From: Bacteroidales bacterium GP2
GTDB lineage: Bacteria; Bacteroidota; Bacteroidia; Bacteroidales; Muribaculaceae
DNA: 6,611 nt
NCBI GenBank assembly: GCA_001701115.1
Contig: DAAJ01000107.1
Span: 1 to 6,611, forward strand
Reading direction: 5' to 3'
The notes beneath the pieces are model-generated. The model did not search any database. It saw only the letters and a list, made by a program, of their open reading frames with translations, and was not told the origin of the DNA. The translations under genes were made by a program, and so were the position numbers. Positions 1 through 6,611 of this stretch are shown here, one piece after another (the first letter of the stretch is position 1; each line of letters opens with the position of its first letter).

Positions 1-51
1 ATAATCGGAGTTTCCGCTCAGGTAACCTATAAAATCATATTTCGGTATAAG

Positions 52-1932
52 TTAGTCTTGGAACTCGATGAGGGGGGCTTCACCGGCAAACTTGTCGCCG
101 GGCTTAACAAATATGCGTTTAATTACCGCATCATGCTCTGCCTCAACATCATTTTCCATCTTCATTGATTCATAAACAAGGAGCTTGTCACCTTTCTTGA
201 TTGCATCTCCGGGCTTAACGCAGATTTCAAGGATGGTTCCCGGCATAGGACCAGAAAGCACTTCACCGGTTATAGGCTCAATTGTTTCTTCAACAACCTC
301 CTCTACAGGAGCATTCTTAGCTTCTTCTGCCTGCTTTTCGGCAAATTCAGCCGCACGCTTGTTACGCAGGAATCCGTTTGCCACTGCAGGAAGAAGTTCA
401 AGAAGCAGGTATTCCTCATCATTTGCTGCAAGTTTAACACCACCAAATTCCTCCAACACCGGGTTTTCCGGTTTCTTGTACTGGCTAACATCATAGGGAT
501 GCTCAACAGGATCACCGGTGATTTTTTCACGGAATGCCGGGTCGATTGCAACCGGAGTTTTGCCGTATTCACCCTTAATGAGCGACATGAACTGGTTGGA
601 AGTATTTGAGTAGTCAGGATTTCCTTTTTTGCGGTCAAGTGCAAGGAACACTGCCTGACTGCCCACAATCTGGCTGGTCGGGGTTACGAGAGGAACAAGA
701 CCTGCGTCACGGCGAACTTTGGGAATAAGTGCCATAGCTTCATCGAGCACGTCATCCGCCTGGAGCGATTTGAGCTGAGCAACCATATTTGAATACATGC
801 CGCCCGGAACCTCCGCGTTCTTGACAAGTTCATTGGGTTTCGGGAAACGGAAATATGCCTCGATTGCATGGCAGTGCTCAAGCATGCCTTCTTCATCAAG
901 TTCTTTGCCACATCTGATTGCTTCGTCGAAATGACGTGAAATATCCTCGGGCAGAGTATCGGTGAGAGGATTGAACTCAATGGGAAGTTCTTTAACAATG
1001 TCAAACTGTGAGAGCTCTTTGCGAGCACTGAGAAGTTCGTTGCGTATTTCACCGACAGCCTCCATATTAACATCAACTTCAATGCCGAGACGCTGGGCGA
1101 ATATGTAAATGAGCTCGATTGCAGGAGCAGCAGAGCCGCCGCCGAACCACCATATATTGGTATCAAGAATATCAACTCCGTGAATCATCGCCATGACTGA
1201 AGAAGCAAGACCATAGCCCGGTGTGCAATGGGTGTGGAAATCTACTGGCACTTTAAGCTCACGTTTGAGGGCTGAAATGATTGAAGCAGCGCGGAGGGGA
1301 TTAACAAGACCCGCCATATCCTTGAGGGTGATGATTTTGGCTCCAAGCGCCTCCATCTCCTTAGCTTTTTCAACAAAATATTCATCGGTGAATATTTTGT
1401 TAGGAGCTGCGGGCTTGCTTCCAAACAGTGATTTCAACTTGCTTGCAAATCCTGTGCTTGCCGGAGTTTCATCCTTAGGATCAACGGTGTAGCACACAGC
1501 ACCGTCGGCAATGCCGCCAAGGCTGTTAATCATGCGGATGCTTTCGCGCACATTGTCAATGTCATTGAGAGCGTCGAAAATCCTCATTACGTTCAATCCA
1601 TTGGCAATAGCCTCCTTGTAGAAACCTTCAAGCACGCTGTCCGGGTAAGGCACATAGCCGAAAAGATTGCGACCGCGTGACAATGCACTCAGGAGCGATT
1701 TGCCCTTCATTGCCTCAGAGCACTTGCGGAGGCGTTCCCACGGAGATTCGCCGAGGTAACGCATTACAGAGTCAGGCACTGCACCGCCCCACACTTCCAT
1801 TATATAATACCCTGCATTTTCATAAAACGGCAAAAGACGGTCGATTGTCTTTTGGTTCATGCGGGTTGCAAACAGCGACTGCTGCCCGTCGCGCAGAGTC
1901 AAATCCCTTATTTTCAACTTTCTTTTCTCCAT
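52..1932 (-). CDS. pycB: Biotin-dependent carboxyltransferase: pyruvate carboxylase subunit B / oxaloacetate decarboxylase alpha family
   Basis: 626 residues from the ATG at 1932. The enzyme moves CO2 between carboxybiotin and pyruvate/oxaloacetate in the cytoplasm. A carboxyltransferase TIM barrel opens with RDLTLRDGQQSLFATRM (D15 a likely metal ligand), then MEVWGGA at 45-51, ITLKDMAGL with metal-site Lys204, and FHTHCT with His233 and His235. A conserved carboxyltransferase region spans about 290-500. An acidic/alanine-rich linker (about 525-555) leads to a C-terminal biotinyl domain with ESMKME, so Lys591 is the predicted biotinylation site. Residues about 152-181 look like an insert relative to OadA-type proteins. 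The in-frame TTG at 1962 would add ten residues but lies inside the -7 box TATATTTG, so I reject it. No biotin carboxylase (PycA) or membrane OadB/OadG gene is adjacent, so sequence alone does not separate pyruvate carboxylation from oxaloacetate decarboxylation. It ends with TAA. The remaining 51 bases show no start codon with a following reading frame. Confidence 0.93.
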   Translation of the reverse strand: MEKRKLKIRDLTLRDGQQSLFATRMNQKTIDRLLPFYENAGYYIMEVWGGAVPDSVMRYLGESPWERLRKCSEAMKGKSLLSALSRGRNLFGYVPYPDSVLEGFYKEAIANGLNVMRIFDALNDIDNVRESIRMINSLGGIADGAVCYTVDPKDETPASTGFASKLKSLFGSKPAAPNKIFTDEYFVEKAKEMEALGAKIITLKDMAGLVNPLRAASIISALKRELKVPVDFHTHCTPGYGLASSVMAMIHGVDILDTNIWWFGGGSAAPAIELIYIFAQRLGIEVDVNMEAVGEIRNELLSARKELSQFDIVKELPIEFNPLTDTLPEDISRHFDEAIRCGKELDEEGMLEHCHAIEAYFRFPKPNELVKNAEVPGGMYSNMVAQLKSLQADDVLDEAMALIPKVRRDAGLVPLVTPTSQIVGSQAVFLALDRKKGNPDYSNTSNQFMSLIKGEYGKTPVAIDPAFREKITGDPVEHPYDVSQYKKPENPVLEEFGGVKLAANDEEYLLLELLPAVANGFLRNKRAAEFAEKQAEEAKNAPVEEVVEETIEPITGEVLSGPMPGTILEICVKPGDAIKKGDKLLVYESMKMENDVEAEHDAVIKRIFVKPGDKFAGEAPLIEFQD

Positions 1933-1959
1933 TCTGTTCCGATTATAAAATTTGATGCG

Positions 1960-1967
1960 CAAATATA
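1960..1967 (-). promoter_or_regulatory. Bacteroidetes-type -7 promoter element for the carboxyltransferase gene
   Basis: On the minus strand the gap between cbiO and the carboxyltransferase gene contains TATATTTG, an exact match to the Bacteroidetes primary-sigma -7 consensus TAnnTTTG. Transcription would start around 1951-1956, leaving a leader of roughly 20 bases before the ATG at 1932. The matching -33 region (about 1985-1992) is only T-rich, with no clear TTTG, so support is partial. The element implies the gene can be transcribed apart from the upstream transporter operon. Confidence 0.5.
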
Positions 1968-1980
1968 GTACAATAATTCA

Positions 1981-2002
1981 ATTAAAGAAAAAATTCTTTA
2001 AT
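1981..2002. repeat. Perfect 9-bp inverted repeat at the 3' end of cbiO, possible weak terminator
   Basis: ATTAAAGAA (1981-1989) and TTCTTTAAT (1994-2002) are exact reverse complements separated by four A's. The repeat covers the last codons and stop of cbiO and lies just upstream of the -7 box at 1960-1967. As RNA it could form a hairpin with a four-base loop. The stem has only one G-C pair and no clean U-tract follows on the minus strand, so strong intrinsic termination is unlikely. It might be a weak 3' end or a binding palindrome, or chance in AT-rich DNA. Confidence 0.4.
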
Positions 2003-2683
2003 AAAAATATCACATATTTCTCCAACATCTCCGTCAGCGGCAATTTCACCCCCCTTTACCAGTATTGCCCTGCCGCAAATTTCACGCACCATGTCAAGGT
2101 CATGGGTAGCTATAAGGCAAGTGTGGGAGAAACCGGAAATAATATCCATCACCTGTTTCCTTGCCACTATATCCAAACCTGTGGTTGGTTCGTCAAGCAC
2201 CATTATATCCGGTTGCATGGAGAGGACTGTTGCAATTGCAACACTTTTTTTCTGACCGCCTGACAGATGTGACGGTGATTTTTTTCTCAACCCTATGCAC
2301 CCTACCGATTCCAGAGCCGACACTACTCTGCGCTCTACTTCTTCACGCGGCAACCCCATATTCATAGGTCCGAATGCAACATCTTCCTCAACCGTCGGCA
2401 TGAATAGCTGGTCGTCGGAGTTCTGGAAAACGAGTCCAACCGTGCGCCTGACAATTTTGAGCGTCTTTGAAGTAACAGGCACATCACCCACATTGACTTC
2501 CCCCGATGTTGGCAGGAGCAAGCCGTTTGTATGCAGCAGCAAGGTGGATTTTCCCGCACCGTTCAGCCCCAGCAAAGCGACTTTCTCACCATGGCTGATG
2601 CGGAAAGACACATTTTTAAGAGCTTCGTGACCGTCCGGATAACGGTAGCACACATCCTTGAAACTTATATAATGGTGACTCAT
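1982..2683 (-). CDS. cbiO: ECF metal transporter ATP-binding protein CbiO/NikO
   Basis: 233 residues. This cytoplasmic ATPase drives metal import with the CbiQ and CbiM proteins encoded immediately upstream. All ABC ATPase motifs are present: Walker A GLNGAGKST (39-47), Q-loop Gln87 in VFQNSDDQLF, signature LSGGQ (140-144), Walker B IMVLDEP with catalytic Glu165, and H-loop His194 in ATHD. The QNSDDQLF segment after the Q-loop is characteristic of the ECF/CbiO branch. Length is slightly short for the family (usually about 250-280), the C-terminal extension being reduced. The ATG at 2683 lies three bases after the cbiQ stop, which indicates translational coupling. A single ATPase gene suggests a homodimer serving a dedicated transporter rather than a shared vitamin ECF module. 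Metal specificity is set by CbiM, not by this subunit. An inverted repeat overlaps its stop codon. Confidence 0.95.
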   Translation of the reverse strand: MSHHYISFKDVCYRYPDGHEALKNVSFRISHGEKVALLGLNGAGKSTLLLHTNGLLLPTSGEVNVGDVPVTSKTLKIVRRTVGLVFQNSDDQLFMPTVEEDVAFGPMNMGLPREEVERRVVSALESVGCIGLRKKSPSHLSGGQKKSVAIATVLSMQPDIMVLDEPTTGLDIVARKQVMDIISGFSHTCLIATHDLDMVREICGRAILVKGGEIAADGDVGEICDIFIKEFFL

Positions 2684-2686
2684 ATT

Positions 2687-3478
2687 TTATAACACGAAAA
2701 ATCTTGATGGGTTAACGAACCACAGCAAGACAAATACCGCAGTCCATACTATAAGGTAAACAGTGTCGCTTATGCGCCATCGCCCAGATGCCCCGAATGC
2801 CATTACTTTTCCTTCAAAACCTCTTGACAGCATTGCACGGTGCACGCGCTCACCTCTCTCAACAGTGCGCACAAGAAGTTGCCCTACAAAAGTTCCCCAT
2901 GCCGACAGAGGGAAAGATTTCCTCCCATAGCCACGGCTCTCACGCGCCCGCCTCATGCACAGGGCTTCTTCAAGGAGCACCGATATATAACGGCACACCA
3001 TCATCAACACGGCAGAAATAAAATCTGGCAGACCGAGACGATTCATGGCACGGCACATCCCGGTAAGACCGGAGCCGGAACATAAAAGAAGAAGCGCCTG
3101 CACCGAAAGAATGCCGCGAAGAAGGATTGACACAAATTCGACCCACCCTTGTGTTACAATATGCCCGCAAATGACAAACGCCGGAATTTTATTAAAGAAT
3201 GGATTCGCTATTCCAATCAGGGCGATGAAAGGCAACACTACAAGCGACCGCATGAAAATCTTTCCATAACTCACTCCCTGCACAGCCGAACCGACTATAG
3301 GGAAAACGGCAAACCAAACCAGCCTGGACAATGCCCCCACGGGCACACTCAGCATTGCCACAAGATACAGCACTGTCACTATGAAGGAGCACCGCGCATC
3401 AGGCACATATCCGTTTGCCTCTCCGCCTCTTTCCAGAGCGGCAAAAGTATTTATCGCCTTTTCAAGAGAGCTCCCCAT
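2687..3478 (-). CDS. cbiQ: ECF metal transporter transmembrane protein CbiQ/NikQ (EcfT)
   Basis: 263 residues. This is the T component that couples ATP hydrolysis by CbiO to movement of the substrate-binding CbiM protein. Hydrophobic segments lie at about 31-50, 52-68, 75-93, 113-135, 150-170 and 236-256. The two arginine-bearing coupling motifs of EcfT proteins are visible: ARESRGYG (178-185) and AMLSRGFEG (215-223). The N-terminus (LEKAINTFAALERGGEANGY) has the usual soluble lead-in before the first helix. The ATG at 3478 is preceded by GAGG at 3483-3486, one of the better Shine-Dalgarno-like signals here although its four-base spacing is short. The gene starts 14 bases after cbiM and ends three bases before cbiO. 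Residues 260-263 (FFVL) end right after the last helix, so the protein looks complete. Confidence 0.93.
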   Translation of the reverse strand: MGSSLEKAINTFAALERGGEANGYVPDARCSFIVTVLYLVAMLSVPVGALSRLVWFAVFPIVGSAVQGVSYGKIFMRSLVVLPFIALIGIANPFFNKIPAFVICGHIVTQGWVEFVSILLRGILSVQALLLLCSGSGLTGMCRAMNRLGLPDFISAVLMMVCRYISVLLEEALCMRRARESRGYGRKSFPLSAWGTFVGQLLVRTVERGERVHRAMLSRGFEGKVMAFGASGRWRISDTVYLIVWTAVFVLLWFVNPSRFFVL

Positions 3479-3492
3479 AAAACCTCATGCTA

Positions 3493-4467
3493 TCACCGCC
3501 TTGCCGATGATTTCCTGAAGGAACGCATAATAACTGTCGTGAGCACCCAAAGCACAAGCATCGTCATTGCCGCGCCAACTATTCCGGATAAAGAATGGTC
3601 ATAATCAGGCATAACGGCGGTAGATGACTGGACTTCAGAAGCGGTTTCTGCAAACCGGGAATTATCAACACACTCAATTTCCGTTGAACCGGCTACCTTT
3701 TCAATAGACCATTCCAGCCCGTCCGGATTCGAGGACGCAAAATAAGCAAGACCGCCTCCGAGCACAACAGCAGCTATAGCAAAACCTATAATCATGTTGC
3801 GCACAGGCTTTTTTGACGCAACCGAACCAGATGAATCAAGCAAATCGGGACGACTGCGCTGCAAGAAGCAAAGAACCGCTCCGGTTGCAAGACCCTCACC
3901 GATTCCGATTACAAGATGAATCGGGAGCATGAAAAGGCAGAACTTGTCCGCAGGCAATGCAGTTATTCCTGACATGATTGTTTCGCCAACCACAAGGCAA
4001 GCACCCAGTTCAAGACCTGCAACGCAAGCCAAAACCGATACTCCCATGATTTTCCATGGCGATGAAGGGAAACGCAATAGAGGTTTAAACACCAAAGGAT
4101 ATGCAACAAGCGACGACATTGCGCCCATGTTGATTATATTGCATCCTATAGCCATTAACCCGCCATCGGCAAACACAAGGCACTGAATCAGCAATACGCA
4201 CGCAAGCGTCAGGAAAGCTGCCCAGGGACCAAGCACAGCGGCAAGAAGAATGCCGCCAATAATATGACCGCTTGAACCGGTTCCAGGAATGGAAAAGTTT
4301 ATCATTTGGGCGGCAAAGATGAATGCGCCCATCACTCCCATCAGTGGAATCATGCTGCTGTTCCTGTCCCGTTTAAGCCGTTGACCGGCAACCACAATAA
4401 GCGCCCCGGCAACTACATCTGCGACTCCTGCAACCGGTGCAGAAATCAGGGCATCAGCCATGTGCAT
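3493..4467 (-). CDS. cbiM: ECF nickel/cobalt transporter substrate-binding protein CbiM/NikM with fused C-terminal PDGLE domain
   Basis: 324 residues. This integral membrane S component captures Ni2+ or Co2+ from outside. It begins MHMADALISAP, matching the family pattern MHIxDG. In this family the N-terminal amine and His2 form the metal site with a later histidine, here His68 in GTGSSGH. That fixes the start at the ATG at 4467, because starting at Met3 would lose His2. The conserved block AAQMINFSIPGTGSSGH (52-68) through FADGGLMAIGCNIINMGA (99-116) is intact, as is HLVIGIGEGL (184-193). After a polar linker (about 205-222) come a membrane helix (about 225-244), the sequence PDGLEWSIEKVAG (248-260), a polar loop and a final helix (about 293-313): the PDGLE domain that replaces a separate CbiN/NikN subunit. 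No cbiN is found nearby. Nickel is favoured by the urea transporter two genes upstream, but residues alone do not decide between Ni and Co. Confidence 0.94.
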   Translation of the reverse strand: MHMADALISAPVAGVADVVAGALIVVAGQRLKRDRNSSMIPLMGVMGAFIFAAQMINFSIPGTGSSGHIIGGILLAAVLGPWAAFLTLACVLLIQCLVFADGGLMAIGCNIINMGAMSSLVAYPLVFKPLLRFPSSPWKIMGVSVLACVAGLELGACLVVGETIMSGITALPADKFCLFMLPIHLVIGIGEGLATGAVLCFLQRSRPDLLDSSGSVASKKPVRNMIIGFAIAAVVLGGGLAYFASSNPDGLEWSIEKVAGSTEIECVDNSRFAETASEVQSSTAVMPDYDHSLSGIVGAAMTMLVLWVLTTVIMRSFRKSSARR

Positions 4468-4482
4468 AGTCCTATATCCCGA

Positions 4483-5865
4483 TTAATCTTCATGTATCGA
4501 TGAAGCGGTAGCCTCATCCTTCATAACCATTTTGCCAAACACCTGCCCCACGATTGCACCGATTACCATAACTGCGATGCAAACTATAAGAACAAGTTCT
4601 ATACCGCCCCATTTTAGCAGCATAGGCATAAGAAATACGCCTACAATAGCACCCACTTTGCCAAGCATAGCCGCGATTCCCGAACCTGTCCCACGGTCTT
4701 CCACCTTATATATACCGTCGGGAATAATAAAGGTTACAAGGTGCGGACCTGCATTCAGGAAAAGTTCAAACAATATGAAACTTACTACAGAAACCCATAC
4801 CGGGAGTTTGAAATGATATGCGATAAAAAGCATGGCAAGAGCAACGGCACTCACAAAGAATCCACCTGTGAGCATCTTGAGATGGCTCATCTTGCGCACC
4901 GCGATAAGTCCCATGACAAAACCCGGGAGGATAAAGAAGTTGATGACCGCAGTAAGTTCAACTGAGTTTATGATATGCGACAAGCCGGTTGCATGAGAAT
5001 TTCCTGCTATGCCAAGCGCAACAACGAGGATAGGCAGGAATACACCAACACCGTAAACGCCAACACCTTCGCATGCCCAAGGAATACCGCTGTAAATCAC
5101 CTTTTTGAGATTCTCACCCTTTAAGAATGATGAATAACTTGGGGATGCAACCTTAGGATCTGTAGCCAATGCCTTTACATAAACATTCTTACCAAAGAAA
5201 AAATGAGCAGCTTCCTGCGCCTTTTCATTTTCTCCATGAGCCAGCAACCATCTGGGGCTATTTCTAAACCAGATTCTGGTCAGCAAGGTCACTCCACCAA
5301 GGACAGCTATTATAAGCATGAGCTCATTCCAGTGCTGCGGCGTGAAATTGTCCTTAAGAATCATATAGGCAACTCCAGCAACCGCAAAAAAGCCTATTGA
5401 GGATGTAGCTTTTGCCACACCGACCATAAACAGCCTCCATTTGATGGGCATGAGCTGCGAAATGTAATTGCCGTCAAGGCTATAGCCGCCACCTACCCCG
5501 AATCCTATGATAAAGAGCCCTATGATGAGAATAGGAAGCGTCGGTATAAAATATATCAGCAAGGCGCCGGCGAGAATCAATGCCGGCGACAGCCTGAAAT
5601 AAAAAAGATAGCCGTATTTGTCACTGAGATGCCCGAGAATCATTGAGCCGCTTGCAATACCGATAAGACCTGATGCACCGAGCAACCCTTGCAGGAACAC
5701 AGGGAGCGAGGCGCCGTGAAGCAAAGCAATGATAGGAATAATGATACCGGAAATAGTGCTGAGACCTGCACCTATGACCTGCTCCATGGAAGCTACCGCA
5801 AGAATGCGGTAGTGCGCTCCACGGAGTTTCAGTTCACTTATATATTGTTTTGAAGTATCTGCCAT
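4483..5865 (-). CDS. Major facilitator superfamily transporter, sugar-porter-like, substrate unknown
   Basis: 460 residues with about 12 predicted membrane helices in two six-helix halves, joined by a cytoplasmic loop at about 201-255. Motif A after helix 2 reads GHLSDKYGYLFYFR (78-91). The end of helix 6 carries NSPRWLLAHGENEKAQEA (202-219), a typical sugar-porter/organic-anion-porter signature. GFGVGGGYSLDGNYISQLMP (121-140) corresponds to the helix 4 signature, with Asp131 retained but Gln where a Glu is usual before the Pro. The second half has PDGIYKVEDRGTGSGIAAMLGKVGAIVG (382-409), the family's equivalent of the R-G-T-G motif. These place it in the MFS superfamily near sugar/phosphate/organic-acid porters but do not identify a substrate. 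The ATG at 5865 comes two bases after the urea transporter stop and the stop is 15 bases before cbiM, so it is cotranscribed with urea and metal uptake genes. Confidence 0.88.
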   Translation of the reverse strand: MADTSKQYISELKLRGAHYRILAVASMEQVIGAGLSTISGIIIPIIALLHGASLPVFLQGLLGASGLIGIASGSMILGHLSDKYGYLFYFRLSPALILAGALLIYFIPTLPILIIGLFIIGFGVGGGYSLDGNYISQLMPIKWRLFMVGVAKATSSIGFFAVAGVAYMILKDNFTPQHWNELMLIIAVLGGVTLLTRIWFRNSPRWLLAHGENEKAQEAAHFFFGKNVYVKALATDPKVASPSYSSFLKGENLKKVIYSGIPWACEGVGVYGVGVFLPILVVALGIAGNSHATGLSHIINSVELTAVINFFILPGFVMGLIAVRKMSHLKMLTGGFFVSAVALAMLFIAYHFKLPVWVSVVSFILFELFLNAGPHLVTFIIPDGIYKVEDRGTGSGIAAMLGKVGAIVGVFLMPMLLKWGGIELVLIVCIAVMVIGAIVGQVFGKMVMKDEATASSIHED

Positions 5866-5867
5866 TT

Positions 5868-6560
5868 TTATTTAGTTATCTGGTTTTTGCCATGCCACTG
5901 TGAATGGTCCGGTTTTTCTATGGGATCCATTTTAAAGCAAGGGAGAAGGAAAAGCCATGTTGCGATGCAGAATGGTCCAGTGAGAGTAGGAATACCGTAA
6001 GGAAGGACAAGCGCATCCATACCAGCCTGAATGAAAACAGTTACTATTATTCCGATGATACACCATATAGCAGAGCGGATATTAGGCTTATAGAATGTGC
6101 ATCCGAGGGCAATACCTGTAAGTACCGGGCTGAATGCCATCAAACCGGCGGAATATGTTGCAGGGTCGCAATGGAACGCAATTGAAACCGCAAGCGCGAT
6201 AGCGGAGCCGATAGCAGCCCAAGCAGCAGCCCAAACACTGCACAGTGCAAGACCTACAAGGAAGAACACTCCTGTCACCCAAGAATTTACAAGGAATACC
6301 TGTGACACGCCCTTGAGCCAGTAAATGACCAGTGAGCCGAAAGAAAGGTCTGCGGAAGTCGCCGCAGGCTCAGTCAATGCCGGAACGGATAGAGAAACGA
6401 CGTCAAGCCCAGGCAATACTCTGGCTGAAAGGAGGAACATCCATGTGAGGAACACGAATGGAAATGTCAACGAATTAACCTTCCAGGGCGCCATCACATT
6501 ATTGAAACCTGTGCGCACCCAAGTGGTTGCCATAGCACAGATAACCAAAGCTACCCACAT
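5868..6560 (-). CDS. Urea transporter (UT family), N-terminal part missing at window edge
   Basis: 230 residues from the first Met in the open frame; related bacterial proteins usually exceed 300. UT proteins have two homologous repeats forming a urea channel in the inner membrane. The second repeat is complete: LKGVSQVFLVNSWVTG (82-97), GLMAFSPVLTGIALG (139-153) and GIPTLTGPFCIATWLFLL (189-206), with a short hydrophilic tail. Only the end of the first repeat is present, including MAPWKVNSLTFPFVFLTWMFLL (23-44). Family-like sequence continues upstream of this Met (PTFLGSTWQ), so it is not a natural start. An in-frame TGA lies at 6597-6599 and the remaining edge sequence does not resemble the expected first repeat in any frame. 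The gene is therefore cut by the window and also frameshifted, rearranged or joined to foreign sequence near 6590. It overlaps nothing and is followed two bases later by the MFS gene. Confidence 0.75.
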   Translation of the reverse strand: MWVALVICAMATTWVRTGFNNVMAPWKVNSLTFPFVFLTWMFLLSARVLPGLDVVSLSVPALTEPAATSADLSFGSLVIYWLKGVSQVFLVNSWVTGVFFLVGLALCSVWAAAWAAIGSAIALAVSIAFHCDPATYSAGLMAFSPVLTGIALGCTFYKPNIRSAIWCIIGIIVTVFIQAGMDALVLPYGIPTLTGPFCIATWLFLLPCFKMDPIEKPDHSQWHGKNQITK

Positions 6561-6611
6561 CTGCCATGTGCTTCCAAGAAATGTAGGATGGAATCTTCAA
6601 ACAAATCTTTG

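Noticed and set aside
1..51. 17 sense codons continue in frame after the carboxyltransferase stop, suggesting readthrough or a new gene
   Set aside because: There is no start codon in that frame and the BCCP domain ends normally at LIEFQD before TAA. A 51-base open stretch is expected by chance.
1..1946. 9-base sequence ATAATCGGA at 1-9 (plus) and 1938-1946 (minus), flanking the carboxyltransferase gene as an inverted pair
   Set aside because: A single 9-base match in 6.6 kb on two strands is expected by chance, and there is no target duplication or transposase to suggest a mobile unit.
2295..2630. Plus-strand open frame of about 110 codons
   Set aside because: Antisense shadow of cbiO; the Ser/Thr/Pro-rich composition is typical of reading the opposite strand of a real gene.
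3149..3604. Plus-strand open frame of about 150 codons
   Set aside because: It lies antisense to cbiQ and the end of cbiM, both with clear family motifs. Its product shows no recognisable motif and it has no supporting context.
1963..4482. Cobalamin or nickel (NiCo) riboswitch controlling the metal transporter
   Set aside because: The gaps before cbiM, cbiQ and cbiO are only 3-15 bases, too short for a riboswitch. Any such element would lie upstream of the urea transporter, outside the window.

Overview
The window carries six protein-coding genes, all on the minus strand, with almost no non-coding DNA. Composition, A-rich start regions with weak Shine-Dalgarno signals, a perfect Bacteroidetes-type -7 box (TAnnTTTG) and the protein sequences point to a Bacteroidales bacterium, plausibly a gut Muribaculaceae or Prevotella relative. 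The taxonomic call is inference from recalled family sequences, not from a search.

In transcription order (right to left) the first five genes form a tight operon with gaps of 2, 15, 14 and 3 bases. They are a urea transporter lacking its N-terminal part at the window edge (5868-6560), a 12-helix major facilitator transporter of unknown substrate (4483-5865), and a three-gene energy-coupling-factor (ECF) metal importer: CbiM/NikM with a fused PDGLE domain (3493-4467), CbiQ/NikQ (2687-3478) and the ATPase CbiO/NikO (1982-2683). The urea transporter neighbour favours nickel over cobalt as the metal. Urea uptake plus Ni2+ uptake is the standard supply set for urease, whose genes would be expected just upstream, outside the window.

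After a short gap with a 9-bp AT-rich inverted repeat and a good -7 promoter element lies a biotin-dependent carboxyltransferase of the pyruvate carboxylase subunit B / oxaloacetate decarboxylase alpha family (52-1932). It is probably its own transcription unit. Its real start is most likely the ATG at 1932, not the upstream TTG at 1962, which lies inside the promoter element. The last 51 bases of the window (1-51) hold no recognisable gene start.

No RNA genes, mobile elements, CRISPR arrays or riboswitches were found. The most unusual points are the urea transporter, whose homology to its family ends abruptly at an in-frame stop near the window edge, and the uncharacterised transporter embedded in the urea/nickel operon.
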